From Thermoplasmata archaeon UBA184 (GTDB taxonomy: Archaea; Thermoplasmatota; Thermoplasmata; Lutacidiplasmatales; UBA184), in assembly GCA_002495185.1 (NCBI GenBank), contig DAEB01000040.1:110254-119403 (forward strand): a stretch of 9,150 nt of DNA, written 5' to 3'. The notes under the pieces were generated by a model. That model did no database searches and had not been told where the DNA came from. It saw only the letters and a program-made list of their open reading frames with translations. This document shows, piece by piece, positions 1-6,072 of this stretch. A program made the position numbers and the translations under genes. Position 1 is the stretch's first letter. Every line of letters starts with the position of its first letter.

Positions 1-833
1 TCCTCGGGCCGAACGGCGCGGGGAAGACGACCACGACCGAGATCCTCGAGGGGCTTCGGAAGCGGACCTCGGGCGAGGTCGAGGTGCTCGGCCTCGACCC
101 CTGGAACCAGGGGGACGCGCTCCACCGCCGGATCGGAGTGATCCCGCAGGACTTCCGGTTCTTCGAGAAGATCACTCCCAAGGAGGCGATCGAGTACTAC
201 CGAACTCTCTTCCACACCCACGTTGACCCGGTCGACCTCCTTCGGAAGGTCGAGCTCTCCGACAAGCTCAACGCCCGGTACGACACGCTGTCGGGCGGCC
301 AGAAACAGAAGCTCGGGCTGGCCCTCGCCCTGACGAACGACCCCGAGATCTGCTTTCTGGACGAGCCGACCACCGGGCTCGACCCGCACGCCCGTCGGGC
401 GATCTGGGAGGTCATCCGAGCTCTGAAGAAGGAGGGTCGGACGGTCTTCCTGACGACCCATTACCTCGAGGAGGCAGAGCTGCTCGCCGACCGGGTCGCG
501 ATTATCCACAACGGCCGGATCATCGCCGCCGGTAGCCCGCTCGAGATCATTCAGGAGCACGGCCAGCCGGCCCGGATGACCGTCGAGGGGAGCCCCGCTC
601 TCGCCGCCTACCTCCGGATGAACCTCGGCTCCGCCGCGGTCGAGGAGGACGGAAAGGTCTCTGTGACCCTCCGCGACAAGGGGGACGCGCTCAAGATCCT
701 GACCGCGATCGAGGAGAGCGGGCTCCCCTGGACGAGCTTCACCACCACTCACGATACGCTCGAGGACGTCTTCGTCCGCCTGGTCGGCCAGATGGACGAG
801 GGAGCGCTGAAGTCGGAGGGGGCGAAACCGTGA
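1..833 (+). CDS. ABC transporter ATP-binding protein, 5' end outside window
   Basis: This is the nucleotide-binding subunit of an ABC-2 type exporter, which hydrolyses ATP at the cytoplasmic face to drive the neighbouring permease. The reading frame is open from position 3, where the Walker A motif GPNGAGKTT is encoded almost at the window edge, so the true start and roughly the first 35-40 residues lie upstream. A GTG at 84 is internal and is not the start. Other motifs follow in order: a Q-loop region (IPQDF), the signature LSGGQ at 288-302, Walker B with D-loop (CFLDEPTTGLDP) and the H-loop histidine in TTHYLEE. The C-terminal part ending in LEDVFVRLVG is typical of DrrA/CcmA-like exporter ATPases. 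It overlaps the permease start by 4 nt (GTGA), so the two are surely co-expressed. The family call is firm; the substrate cannot be read from sequence. Confidence 0.95.
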   Translation, partial: LGPNGAGKTTTTEILEGLRKRTSGEVEVLGLDPWNQGDALHRRIGVIPQDFRFFEKITPKEAIEYYRTLFHTHVDPVDLLRKVELSDKLNARYDTLSGGQKQKLGLALALTNDPEICFLDEPTTGLDPHARRAIWEVIRALKKEGRTVFLTTHYLEEAELLADRVAIIHNGRIIAAGSPLEIIQEHGQPARMTVEGSPALAAYLRMNLGSAAVEEDGKVSVTLRDKGDALKILTAIEESGLPWTSFTTTHDTLEDVFVRLVGQMDEGALKSEGAKP

Positions 834-1960
834 AGCTCAGTCACGTCGGGGCGGACTTCCGGATCGTCGCGCGGACGTACTTCCGCAACCCCGTCGCGCT
901 GTTCTTCACGCTCTTCTTCCCGATCATCCTCATCGGGATGTTCGGGCTGATCTTCTCGACCGTCGGCTCGGGAACGGTCACCCTCGAGGTGGTCAACGAG
1001 GACCACAACCCGAACGGGGTCGGCTACACGAACGTCAGCGTCGCGTTCCTCGACGCGCTCAACAAGACCTCGGTCATCACCGTCCAGCTAGTCTCGGTCA
1101 GTCCGCAGAACTTCTCGACGTACTTAGGACAGAACGACCAGACGGCGGGCCTCGTGATCCCGAGCGGGTTCCAGAACGACTACCTCCACCACACGCCGGT
1201 GAACCTTACCGTCTACACGAACCCCGAGGCCGCTGCGGCCGAGGGGACGGTGCTCGGGGCGGTCGGGGGGGTCGCGAACGGGTTCAACCTGAAGGCCGCC
1301 TGCAACGGAGGGAGCTGCGCTCCCGTGATCGGCTTCACGAGCCTCAACGTGGGAAGCCAGGTCTACAAGTACATCGACTACCTGATCCCGGGGCTCATCG
1401 GGTTCGCAATCCTGACAAGCCCGATGTTCTCGATGGTCGACATCGCCTCGTCGTACCGCAAGGACGGGATCTTCCGAGAGCTCTCCCTCACGCCCCTCAC
1501 GCGCTCCGAGTGGCTCACCTCGCGGGTGCTCTGGTACGTCATGATGACGTTCGTCACCGCGGCGATCATGATCGGGACGGGCGTCTTTCTCTTCAACGCC
1601 CACGTCACGCTCACCCTCGGCTTGGTGCCGTTCCTCATCGTCGGGCCGTTCTTCTTCGTCTCGCTCGGAATGCTCGCGGGGTCGGTCGCGAAGACTCCCG
1701 AGAGCGCGGCACTGATCGGGAACGTCATCACCTTCCCGATGATGTTCCTCTCGGGGACGTTCTTCCAGGTCTCGTCCATGCCCCCGGGCCTGCAGGAGTT
1801 CGCCCACATCCTCCCGCTCTACTACATCATCGACGGGATGAACCAAGTGATGCTCTTCACGAACATCTCGCGGGCCGCGTTCGACCTCGTCGTGATCCTC
1901 GTCGGATCGATTATCGTCTTCCTGCTCGCGATCCGCCTGTTCAAGTGGAGGGACGAATGA
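830..1960 (+). CDS. ABC-2 type transporter permease
   Basis: This is the membrane subunit (376 aa) partnering the upstream ATPase in an exporter of unknown substrate. The topology is the common ABC-2 arrangement: one N-terminal membrane segment (about residues 22-44), a large extracytoplasmic domain (about 46-180), then five more segments (about 183-205, 232-254, 262-285, 293-314 and 350-371). The stretch SYRKDGIFRELSLTPL between segments two and three is the cytoplasmic loop typical of the family and likely contacts the ATPase. The GTG start overlaps the upstream stop by 4 nt and has a strong Shine-Dalgarno run, GGAGGGGG, at 815-822. The outer domain carries four N-x-S/T sequons and a closely spaced cysteine pair (C158, C163). 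DrrB-like and YhgE-like exporters are the nearest families I recognise; drug, lipid or polysaccharide export are all possible. Confidence 0.92.
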   Translation: MKLSHVGADFRIVARTYFRNPVALFFTLFFPIILIGMFGLIFSTVGSGTVTLEVVNEDHNPNGVGYTNVSVAFLDALNKTSVITVQLVSVSPQNFSTYLGQNDQTAGLVIPSGFQNDYLHHTPVNLTVYTNPEAAAAEGTVLGAVGGVANGFNLKAACNGGSCAPVIGFTSLNVGSQVYKYIDYLIPGLIGFAILTSPMFSMVDIASSYRKDGIFRELSLTPLTRSEWLTSRVLWYVMMTFVTAAIMIGTGVFLFNAHVTLTLGLVPFLIVGPFFFVSLGMLAGSVAKTPESAALIGNVITFPMMFLSGTFFQVSSMPPGLQEFAHILPLYYIIDGMNQVMLFTNISRAAFDLVVILVGSIIVFLLAIRLFKWRDE

Positions 1961-2496
1961 GCTCGGGAAACCCCCCGCCACCGGTCGACGCGGCCGTCTT
2001 TCGCACGCTGATGGGACGCTGGTCGACGGGAGTCTCCGTCGTCACGGCACGGGACGGCCCGCTCGACGCCGGCCTCACCGTCAACGCGTTCCTCTCGGTC
2101 TCGCTCACGCCCCCGTCCGTCCTCGTGAGCCTGACCCGGGACGCGGACACGACCCCGGTCATCGAGCGCACCGGCCTCTTCGCCGTCAACTTCCTCGCTG
2201 CCGACCAGCGCCCGCTGAGCGAACGGTTCGCGCGTCAGGTTCCTTCGGCCGAGAAGTTCGCGGGCCTTTCCTTCCACCGCGGGAGCACCGGGGTCGCGCT
2301 CGTGGATGGGACCCTCGGTTCGGTCGAGTGCCGGGTCGCGCAGCGGGTGCCGACCTACGACCACATCCTCCTCGTCGGGGAGGTGGTGCACGAGGAGCTC
2401 GGCCGGGACGCTCCTCCGCTCCTATTCTTCCGGTCGGCCTACGCGGACGCCGAGGGTTCCGACCGACTTCATCTGGGAACGCGCGAGAAACGCTAG
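1957..2496 (+). CDS. Flavin reductase-like FMN-binding split-barrel protein
   Basis: This 179-aa cytoplasmic protein has the flavin reductase-like (HpaC/RutF-type) split-barrel domain. Family members bind FMN or FAD and reduce it with NAD(P)H, often to feed a monooxygenase, or simply carry FMN. Recognisable blocks are MGRWSTGVSVVTA (about 19-31), TVNAFLSVSLTPPSVLVSL (41-59), GLFAVNFLAADQRPLSERFA (73-92), GSVECRV (121-127) and YDHILLVGEV (134-143), the last matching the family's GDH-x-I-x-x-GEV block; then PLLFFRSAY. The ATG overlaps the permease stop (ATGA) and follows GGAGGG at 1947-1952, so I chose it over the longer open frame that begins at 1510 inside the permease gene. It appears to be the last gene of the ABC cluster. 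No obvious partner oxygenase lies in the window, so its physiological substrate is unknown. Confidence 0.88.
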   Translation: MSSGNPPPPVDAAVFRTLMGRWSTGVSVVTARDGPLDAGLTVNAFLSVSLTPPSVLVSLTRDADTTPVIERTGLFAVNFLAADQRPLSERFARQVPSAEKFAGLSFHRGSTGVALVDGTLGSVECRVAQRVPTYDHILLVGEVVHEELGRDAPPLLFFRSAYADAEGSDRLHLGTREKR

Positions 2497-2504
2497 TCGC
2501 TGGG

Positions 2505-2513
2505 CCTTTAACC
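2505..2513 (+). promoter_or_regulatory. TATA-like box of thioredoxin reductase
   Basis: CCTTTAACC is the only A/T-rich cluster in the short gap after the flavin reductase gene. Its centre is about 29 nt before the ATG at 2538, the spacing expected if transcription begins at or just before the start codon (a leaderless mRNA). No Shine-Dalgarno sequence precedes the ATG, which fits. Inferred from spacing and composition only. Confidence 0.55.
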
Positions 2514-2537
2514 TCCCCGGGAACTGGTTCACGGACG

Positions 2538-3551
2538 ATGATGAGGAGCGACGAACGCCGGTCGGTCCGGCTCGCGATCGTGGGGAGCGGCCCCGCCGGC
2601 CTCACCGCGGCCTTGTACGCGGCGCGCGCCGAACTGAAGCCGCTCGTGATCGCCGGGGTCCCCGCCGGGGGGCAGCTCCTGATCACGACCGACGTCGAGA
2701 ACTACCCCGGCTTCCCCGAAGGGATCCAGGGGCCGGAGCTCGTCGAGCGGATGCGTCGCCAGGCCGAACGGTTCGGGGCGGAGTTCCTCGACGACAACCT
2801 CTCCCACCTTGAAGTGGCGCGGCGACCGTTCGCGCTGCGGACGGGCGCGCACGGGACCGTGCACGCAGACGCGGTCATCGTCGCCACCGGGGCGAACGCT
2901 CGCTGGCTCGACCTCCCCTCCGAGGTGCGTCTCAAAGGGCACGGCGTATCGGCGTGCGCAACGTGCGACGGGTTCTTCTTCAAAGGGAAGGAGCTCGCCG
3001 TGGTCGGCGGTGGCGACACCGCGATGGAGGAGGCGCTCTTCCTCACGAACTTCGCGACCCATGTCACGGTCCTTCACCGGCGGGACGAGTTCCGCGCGAG
3101 CCCGATCATGCTCGACCGGGCCCGGAGTCACCCGAAGATCTCGTTCCTCACGAACGCGGTGGTGGACGAGGTGCTCGGGACGTCGGCGGTCGAGGGGCTC
3201 CGGGTTCGGAACGTTCGGAGCGGCGAGGTCGCGCTCCTCAAGGTCGGGGGCCTCTTCGTCGCGATCGGCCATGTTCCGGCGACCGAGGTGTTCCGCGGGG
3301 TGCTCGCCCTCGACCGGGACGGGTACCTCGAGGTCCACGACCATACCCGGACGAGCGTCGAGGGGATCTTCGCCGCCGGGGACGTCCACGACCGTCACTA
3401 CCGCCAGGCGGTGACCGCCGCCGGCGACGGGTGCCGCGCCGCGATCGACGCGGCCCGCTGGCTCTCGGAGCACGAGCGACCCACCACCTCCGCGCTCGCG
3501 GCGGCGTCGCCGAAGGTCGTCTCGGCGGGACCCCGATCTCCACCGGGATAG
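2538..3551 (+). CDS. trxB: Thioredoxin reductase (FAD/NAD(P)H disulfide reductase)
   Basis: This 337-aa low-molecular-weight thioredoxin reductase passes electrons from a pyridine nucleotide through FAD to a redox-active disulfide and then to thioredoxin. Visible motifs are the FAD site GSGPAG (16-21), GGQLLITTDVENYPGFP (44-60), the redox pair C140-A-T-C143, the nucleotide-binding GGGDTA (157-162), HRRDEFR (180-186) and the C-terminal FAD block GIFAAGDV (276-283) with YRQAVTAAGDGC. The HRR-x-x-x-R motif suggests NADPH use. About 23 residues after the normal end (from about 315) form an Ala/Ser/Pro-rich tail with no known role. Start choice: two tandem ATGs at 2538 and 2541 are equivalent; the open frame extends further upstream into the flavin reductase gene, but the family begins here and a TATA-like box sits 29 nt upstream. 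Confidence 0.95.
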   Translation: MMRSDERRSVRLAIVGSGPAGLTAALYAARAELKPLVIAGVPAGGQLLITTDVENYPGFPEGIQGPELVERMRRQAERFGAEFLDDNLSHLEVARRPFALRTGAHGTVHADAVIVATGANARWLDLPSEVRLKGHGVSACATCDGFFFKGKELAVVGGGDTAMEEALFLTNFATHVTVLHRRDEFRASPIMLDRARSHPKISFLTNAVVDEVLGTSAVEGLRVRNVRSGEVALLKVGGLFVAIGHVPATEVFRGVLALDRDGYLEVHDHTRTSVEGIFAAGDVHDRHYRQAVTAAGDGCRAAIDAARWLSEHERPTTSALAAASPKVVSAGPRSPPG

Positions 3552-3562
3552 CCTTTAATATC
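3552..3562 (+). promoter_or_regulatory. TATA-like box of the ferredoxin-GGR unit
   Basis: CCTTTAATATC is the clearest TATA-like element in the window. It begins immediately after the TAG stop of the thioredoxin reductase gene and is centred about 36 nt before the ferredoxin ATG at 3593. With start-site selection about 25 nt downstream of the box, this predicts a short leader of about 10 nt, in which GAGGG (3581-3585) could act as a ribosome binding site. It implies that ferredoxin and geranylgeranyl reductase are transcribed separately from thioredoxin reductase. Confidence 0.65.
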
Positions 3563-3592
3563 GCCCCTCCCGGTGCACGCGAGGGTCGGCCG

Positions 3593-3784
3593 ATGCCGAG
3601 CAAGAAGCATCTTCACATCGAGTCGTCGGGCCAGCTCTGCATCTACTGCGGAGCGTGCGTCGGGATCTGCCCGCTCAACTGCATCTACCTTGACGAGACC
3701 CGGATCACCTTCGACGAGAAGGTCTGCACGCGCTGCGAGGTCTGCGTGAAGGCCTGTCCGGTCGGGGCGATCGAGATCGGCTAG
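3593..3784 (+). CDS. 2[4Fe-4S] ferredoxin
   Basis: This 63-aa electron carrier has two four-cysteine motifs: C16-IY-C19-GA-C22-VGI-C26-P and C45-TR-C48-EV-C51-VKA-C55-P. By the usual pairing, each cluster is held by three cysteines of one motif and the last of the other. An additional cysteine, C30, follows the first motif. There is no membrane segment, so it is a cytoplasmic low-potential donor. The start follows a TATA-like box; the open frame running in from upstream belongs to the thioredoxin reductase region and has no ferredoxin homology. The gene ends 24 nt before geranylgeranyl reductase. In Methanosarcina acetivorans a neighbouring ferredoxin is known to supply electrons to geranylgeranyl reductase, and the same pairing here makes that the likely role. 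Confidence 0.93.
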   Translation: MPSKKHLHIESSGQLCIYCGACVGICPLNCIYLDETRITFDEKVCTRCEVCVKACPVGAIEIG

Positions 3785-3788
3785 ACCC

Positions 3789-3799
3789 GGAGGGAGGAG
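3789..3799 (+). promoter_or_regulatory. Strong Shine-Dalgarno site of geranylgeranyl reductase
   Basis: GGAGGGAGGAG lies about 9 nt before the ATG at 3809 and matches the archaeal anti-Shine-Dalgarno sequence very well. It fixes the start and shows that this gene is translated from an internal position of a polycistronic message, unlike the apparently leaderless genes elsewhere in the window. Confidence 0.7.
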
Positions 3800-3808
3800 A
3801 ACCCAACC

Positions 3809-4999
3809 ATGACGGCGGACCTCACCACGGACGTGCTCGTGGTCGGCGCCGGACCCGCCGGTAGCATGACGGCGAAGTGGGCCGCGAAGCACGGCGCGAA
3901 GGTCCTGATGATCGAGAAGCGCCAGGAGATCGGCTCGCCCGTTCGCTGCGGGGAGGGGATGAGCAAGGCGTGGCTCTCCGACGTTGGGATCACTCCGGGA
4001 CGCTGGATCAACCTGGAGGTCGAGGGCGCGCGGATCTACTCGCCGAGCGAGAAGGTCTTCGAGATCAACGAGAAGCACGCGGGGAACGAGGTCGGCTACG
4101 TCGTCGAGCGGGACGAGTTCGATAAGCAGCTTGCGATCGACGCCGCGAACGCCGGCGTCGACGTCGTCCTCAAGACGGCCGCGACGAGCGTCCTCAAGGA
4201 GAACGGGCGGGTCGTCGGCGTCAAGGCGAAGCGCTTCGGAGAGCCGTTCGAGATCCGCGCGACGGTGACGATCGCCGCGGACGGGTTCGAGAGCCAGGTC
4301 GGCCGCTGGGCCGGGATCTCGACGAACATCGCGATGCGCGACATGGATACCTGCCTCCAGTACCGCATGACGAACGTCGACTGCGACGTCCGCTACTGCG
4401 ATTTCTTCCTCGGCAAGGTCGCCCCCGGAGGATACGTCTGGGTCTTCCCGAAGGGAGAGGGGCTCGCGAACGTCGGGATCGGGGTCCAGGTGAGCCAGGT
4501 GAAGGCGATGGCCGACGCCCGGAACTACCTCGACCGGTGGATCGAGCACCATCCCGGTTATGCGAAGGGCAAGAAGATCGACATGGTCGGCGGCGGCGTC
4601 TCGATCTCGGCGCCGCTCAAGCAGACGGTCGGGGACGGCATCATGCTCGTCGGCGACGCGGCCCGGATGATCGACCCGCTCACGGGGGGCGGGATCGCGA
4701 ACGGCTGCATCGCGGGGAAGATCTGCGGCGAGGTCGCCGCCGAGGCGGTCCATGCCGGGACCCCGACGAAGGAGTTCTTCCAGAAGTACGAGGTCGGCTG
4801 GCGCGCGGTCCTCGAGGAGAAGCTCTACCGCAACTGGCTCGCGAAGGAGAAGCTCGTCCAGCTGAGCGACGAGACGTTCGACAAGGTGATCGATGCACTC
4901 CAGGGCGTTCGGCTGGAGAAGCTGAGCGTCCACAACATCCTGAAGGCGGTCAACGAGAAGTACCCCGAGGTGACGAAGGAGTTCGAGGCGTTCCTGTAA
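3809..4999 (+). CDS. Geranylgeranyl reductase family protein (archaeal lipid saturation)
   Basis: This 396-aa FAD enzyme probably reduces the double bonds of geranylgeranyl chains in digeranylgeranylglycerophospholipids, giving the saturated isoprenoid membrane lipids of archaea. Motifs: the dinucleotide-binding GAGPAG (13-18) with E36 ending the second strand, PVRCGEG (44-50) containing the conserved C47, the substrate-pocket block GGYVWVFP (207-214) and the FAD-binding block GDAARMIDPLTGGG (282-295). Length and order match Thermoplasma and Sulfolobus reductases. There is no membrane helix; family members associate with the membrane peripherally. It follows the ferredoxin gene by 24 nt with a strong Shine-Dalgarno sequence, and that ferredoxin is the likely electron donor. 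Reduction of other prenyl compounds, such as quinone side chains or prenyl phosphates, is possible because family members differ in substrate. Confidence 0.93.
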   Translation: MTADLTTDVLVVGAGPAGSMTAKWAAKHGAKVLMIEKRQEIGSPVRCGEGMSKAWLSDVGITPGRWINLEVEGARIYSPSEKVFEINEKHAGNEVGYVVERDEFDKQLAIDAANAGVDVVLKTAATSVLKENGRVVGVKAKRFGEPFEIRATVTIAADGFESQVGRWAGISTNIAMRDMDTCLQYRMTNVDCDVRYCDFFLGKVAPGGYVWVFPKGEGLANVGIGVQVSQVKAMADARNYLDRWIEHHPGYAKGKKIDMVGGGVSISAPLKQTVGDGIMLVGDAARMIDPLTGGGIANGCIAGKICGEVAAEAVHAGTPTKEFFQKYEVGWRAVLEEKLYRNWLAKEKLVQLSDETFDKVIDALQGVRLEKLSVHNILKAVNEKYPEVTKEFEAFL

Positions 5000-5049
5000 G
5001 CCTCCCTCGTTGATTCCTTCCGTCCTTCGCACGCTCTCTCGAACAATCT

Positions 5050-5685
5050 ATGCCCGGCCGTCCGAACAAACCGCCCGACATCGAGGCTCCTCCCCCGTCG
5101 CTCGCCCCGATTCCGGAACCTCCCGAGAGAAAGGCGCTCCGCCGTCTGGTGCCGACGCACGTCGCGCTCCTGCTCGAGATCTGGAAGGGCGCCCCGAGCC
5201 CGGACCTCACGGGACCGTTCGGGAAGGCCGAGGCGTCGTTCTCGGCGGGAGACTACGCGGCGGCGCTCGCCGCGCTCGACCTGCTCAGCGTCCGGTTCGC
5301 CGAGCCCCGATGGCCGACGCTTCCCGAGCCGTTCCGTCTGCTCCGGGTCCCGATCCCGACTCCCGTTCCCCCGCACTGGGACCCCGACCACTCCCTCCCG
5401 ATCGCCGAGAAGGACGCGAAGAAGGCCCGGAAGACGGCGGAGGAACTGCTCGTCCTCGCCCGGGGGTGCGTCGCGTGGGCGAGCGCCCACGGCGTCGAAG
5501 CCCAGGACCTCACGCCCCGGGTCGAAACGGCGGCGGCGCGTCTCACCGACCCCTCGGGGCTCGCCCCGTTCTACGAGGAGGTCGACGCCCTCTGGGTCGA
5601 CCTGCGCGGCCGTCTCCCGGCCGTGAGGGCGGCGAAGACCCCGGCCTCGGCGGGGCCGGTCGCCGAGGGCGAGGAACCCTCGTAG
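5050..5685 (+). CDS. Hypothetical protein with TPR-like hairpin
   Basis: I do not recognise this 211-aa protein. The first 28 residues are strikingly proline-rich (PPDIEAPPPS, PIPEPP) and probably disordered. A helix-GD-helix hairpin of TPR type spans about 57-80 (FGKAEASFSAGDYAAALAAL). It is followed by a Pro/Trp-rich segment (about 86-117, including RWPTLPEPFRLLRVPIP and PPHWDPDHSLP) that looks like a conserved ligand or partner surface. A helical domain from about 118 to 190 ends in an Ala/Gly/Glu-rich tail. There are no membrane segments or signal peptide, so it is likely a cytoplasmic adaptor-like protein. G/C-rich third codon positions support real coding. The ATG at 5050 lacks both a Shine-Dalgarno and a clear TATA box; the 50-nt gap from the preceding gene is pyrimidine-rich. 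Confidence 0.75.
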   Translation: MPGRPNKPPDIEAPPPSLAPIPEPPERKALRRLVPTHVALLLEIWKGAPSPDLTGPFGKAEASFSAGDYAAALAALDLLSVRFAEPRWPTLPEPFRLLRVPIPTPVPPHWDPDHSLPIAEKDAKKARKTAEELLVLARGCVAWASAHGVEAQDLTPRVETAAARLTDPSGLAPFYEEVDALWVDLRGRLPAVRAAKTPASAGPVAEGEEPS

Positions 5686-5740
5686 GGAACGACGCGTGAG
5701 CGAAGAGGCGCCGACGGGCGCTCGCCGACGGGTCCGTCGT

Positions 5741-5750
5741 GGGGAGGGAG
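5741..5750 (+). promoter_or_regulatory. Shine-Dalgarno site deciding the start at 5753
   Basis: GGGGAGGGAG ends 2 nt before the in-frame GTG at 5753, with the GGAGG core (5743-5747) about 5 nt away. Other internal genes in the window (830, 1957, 3809) also have such purine runs, whereas the upstream GTG at 5696 has only a weak TAGGGA. This favours 5753 as the start. Confidence 0.5.
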
Positions 5751-5752
5751 CG

Positions 5753-6046
5753 GTGACCGAGTGGCCGCGCGGCCTCGTCGACTACACGCCGTCCGGCCCG
5801 CCGGACGAGGCTCCTTCCCCCGACGAGGACCGGGACCTCAACCGGCTCCACCTGGCCGCGCGACTTCTCGGACATCTTCGGGCGCGCGGGCTCTCCACCG
5901 ACCGGGCCGTCCGGCGACTCCGCGAGGCGGACCGGGCGCTCCGCTCGGGGGACCGAGCGAAGTGTACGCGGCTCGTCGAGGACGTGATCGCCGAGGCCGA
6001 GGGACTGCTCGGGGAGGACGCGGGGCCCCCGGGACCGGCTCCTTAA
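5753..6046 (+). CDS. Small hypothetical helical protein, TPR-like hairpin
   Basis: I do not recognise this protein of about 97 aa (116 aa if GTG 5696 is used). It begins TEWPRGLVDYTP, passes a Pro/Asp-rich linker and ends in a helical region whose LREADRALRSGDRAK is the same helix-GD-helix pattern as in the preceding protein, suggesting a common fold or joint function. The short tail is Gly/Pro-rich. I prefer the start at 5753 because of the strong Shine-Dalgarno sequence and because third-position G/C looks lower between 5696 and 5752. The longer alternative would begin only 10 nt after the preceding stop, which is also plausible in an operon. No membrane segment or catalytic motif is visible. 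Its TAA stop overlaps the TATA-like box of the next gene. Confidence 0.65.
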   Translation: MTEWPRGLVDYTPSGPPDEAPSPDEDRDLNRLHLAARLLGHLRARGLSTDRAVRRLREADRALRSGDRAKCTRLVEDVIAEAEGLLGEDAGPPGPAP

Positions 6047-6048
6047 GG
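6040..6048 (+). promoter_or_regulatory. TATA-like box of the DUF1028 gene
   Basis: TCCTTAAGG is centred about 29 nt before the ATG at 6073 and is the only A/T cluster nearby. It includes the TAA stop of the preceding gene. The spacing and the lack of a Shine-Dalgarno sequence before the ATG suggest a leaderless transcript. Confidence 0.45.
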
Positions 6049-6072
6049 GCCGACGCGCCTCCCGACCGCTCG

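Noticed and set aside
1124..1981. Minus-strand open frame (285 codons) opposite the ABC permease
   Set aside because: Charged, low-complexity translation with no motif; the plus-strand membrane protein fully explains the region.
3398..5032. Long minus-strand open frame (544 codons) opposite thioredoxin reductase, ferredoxin and geranylgeranyl reductase
   Set aside because: Its composition is the Arg/Asp/Glu/His/Leu-rich pattern of antisense frames in GC-rich DNA, it has no recognisable domain, and it lies opposite three well-supported genes.
5000..5049. Pyrimidine-rich gap after geranylgeranyl reductase as a transcription terminator
   Set aside because: It is C/T-rich but has no uninterrupted T run, and no hairpin is evident; not strong enough to call.
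5010..5699. Alternative plus-strand frame overlapping the hypothetical gene at 5050
   Set aside because: Arg/Gly/Pro-rich translation without structure; the 5050 frame has better codon use and a plausible helical protein.
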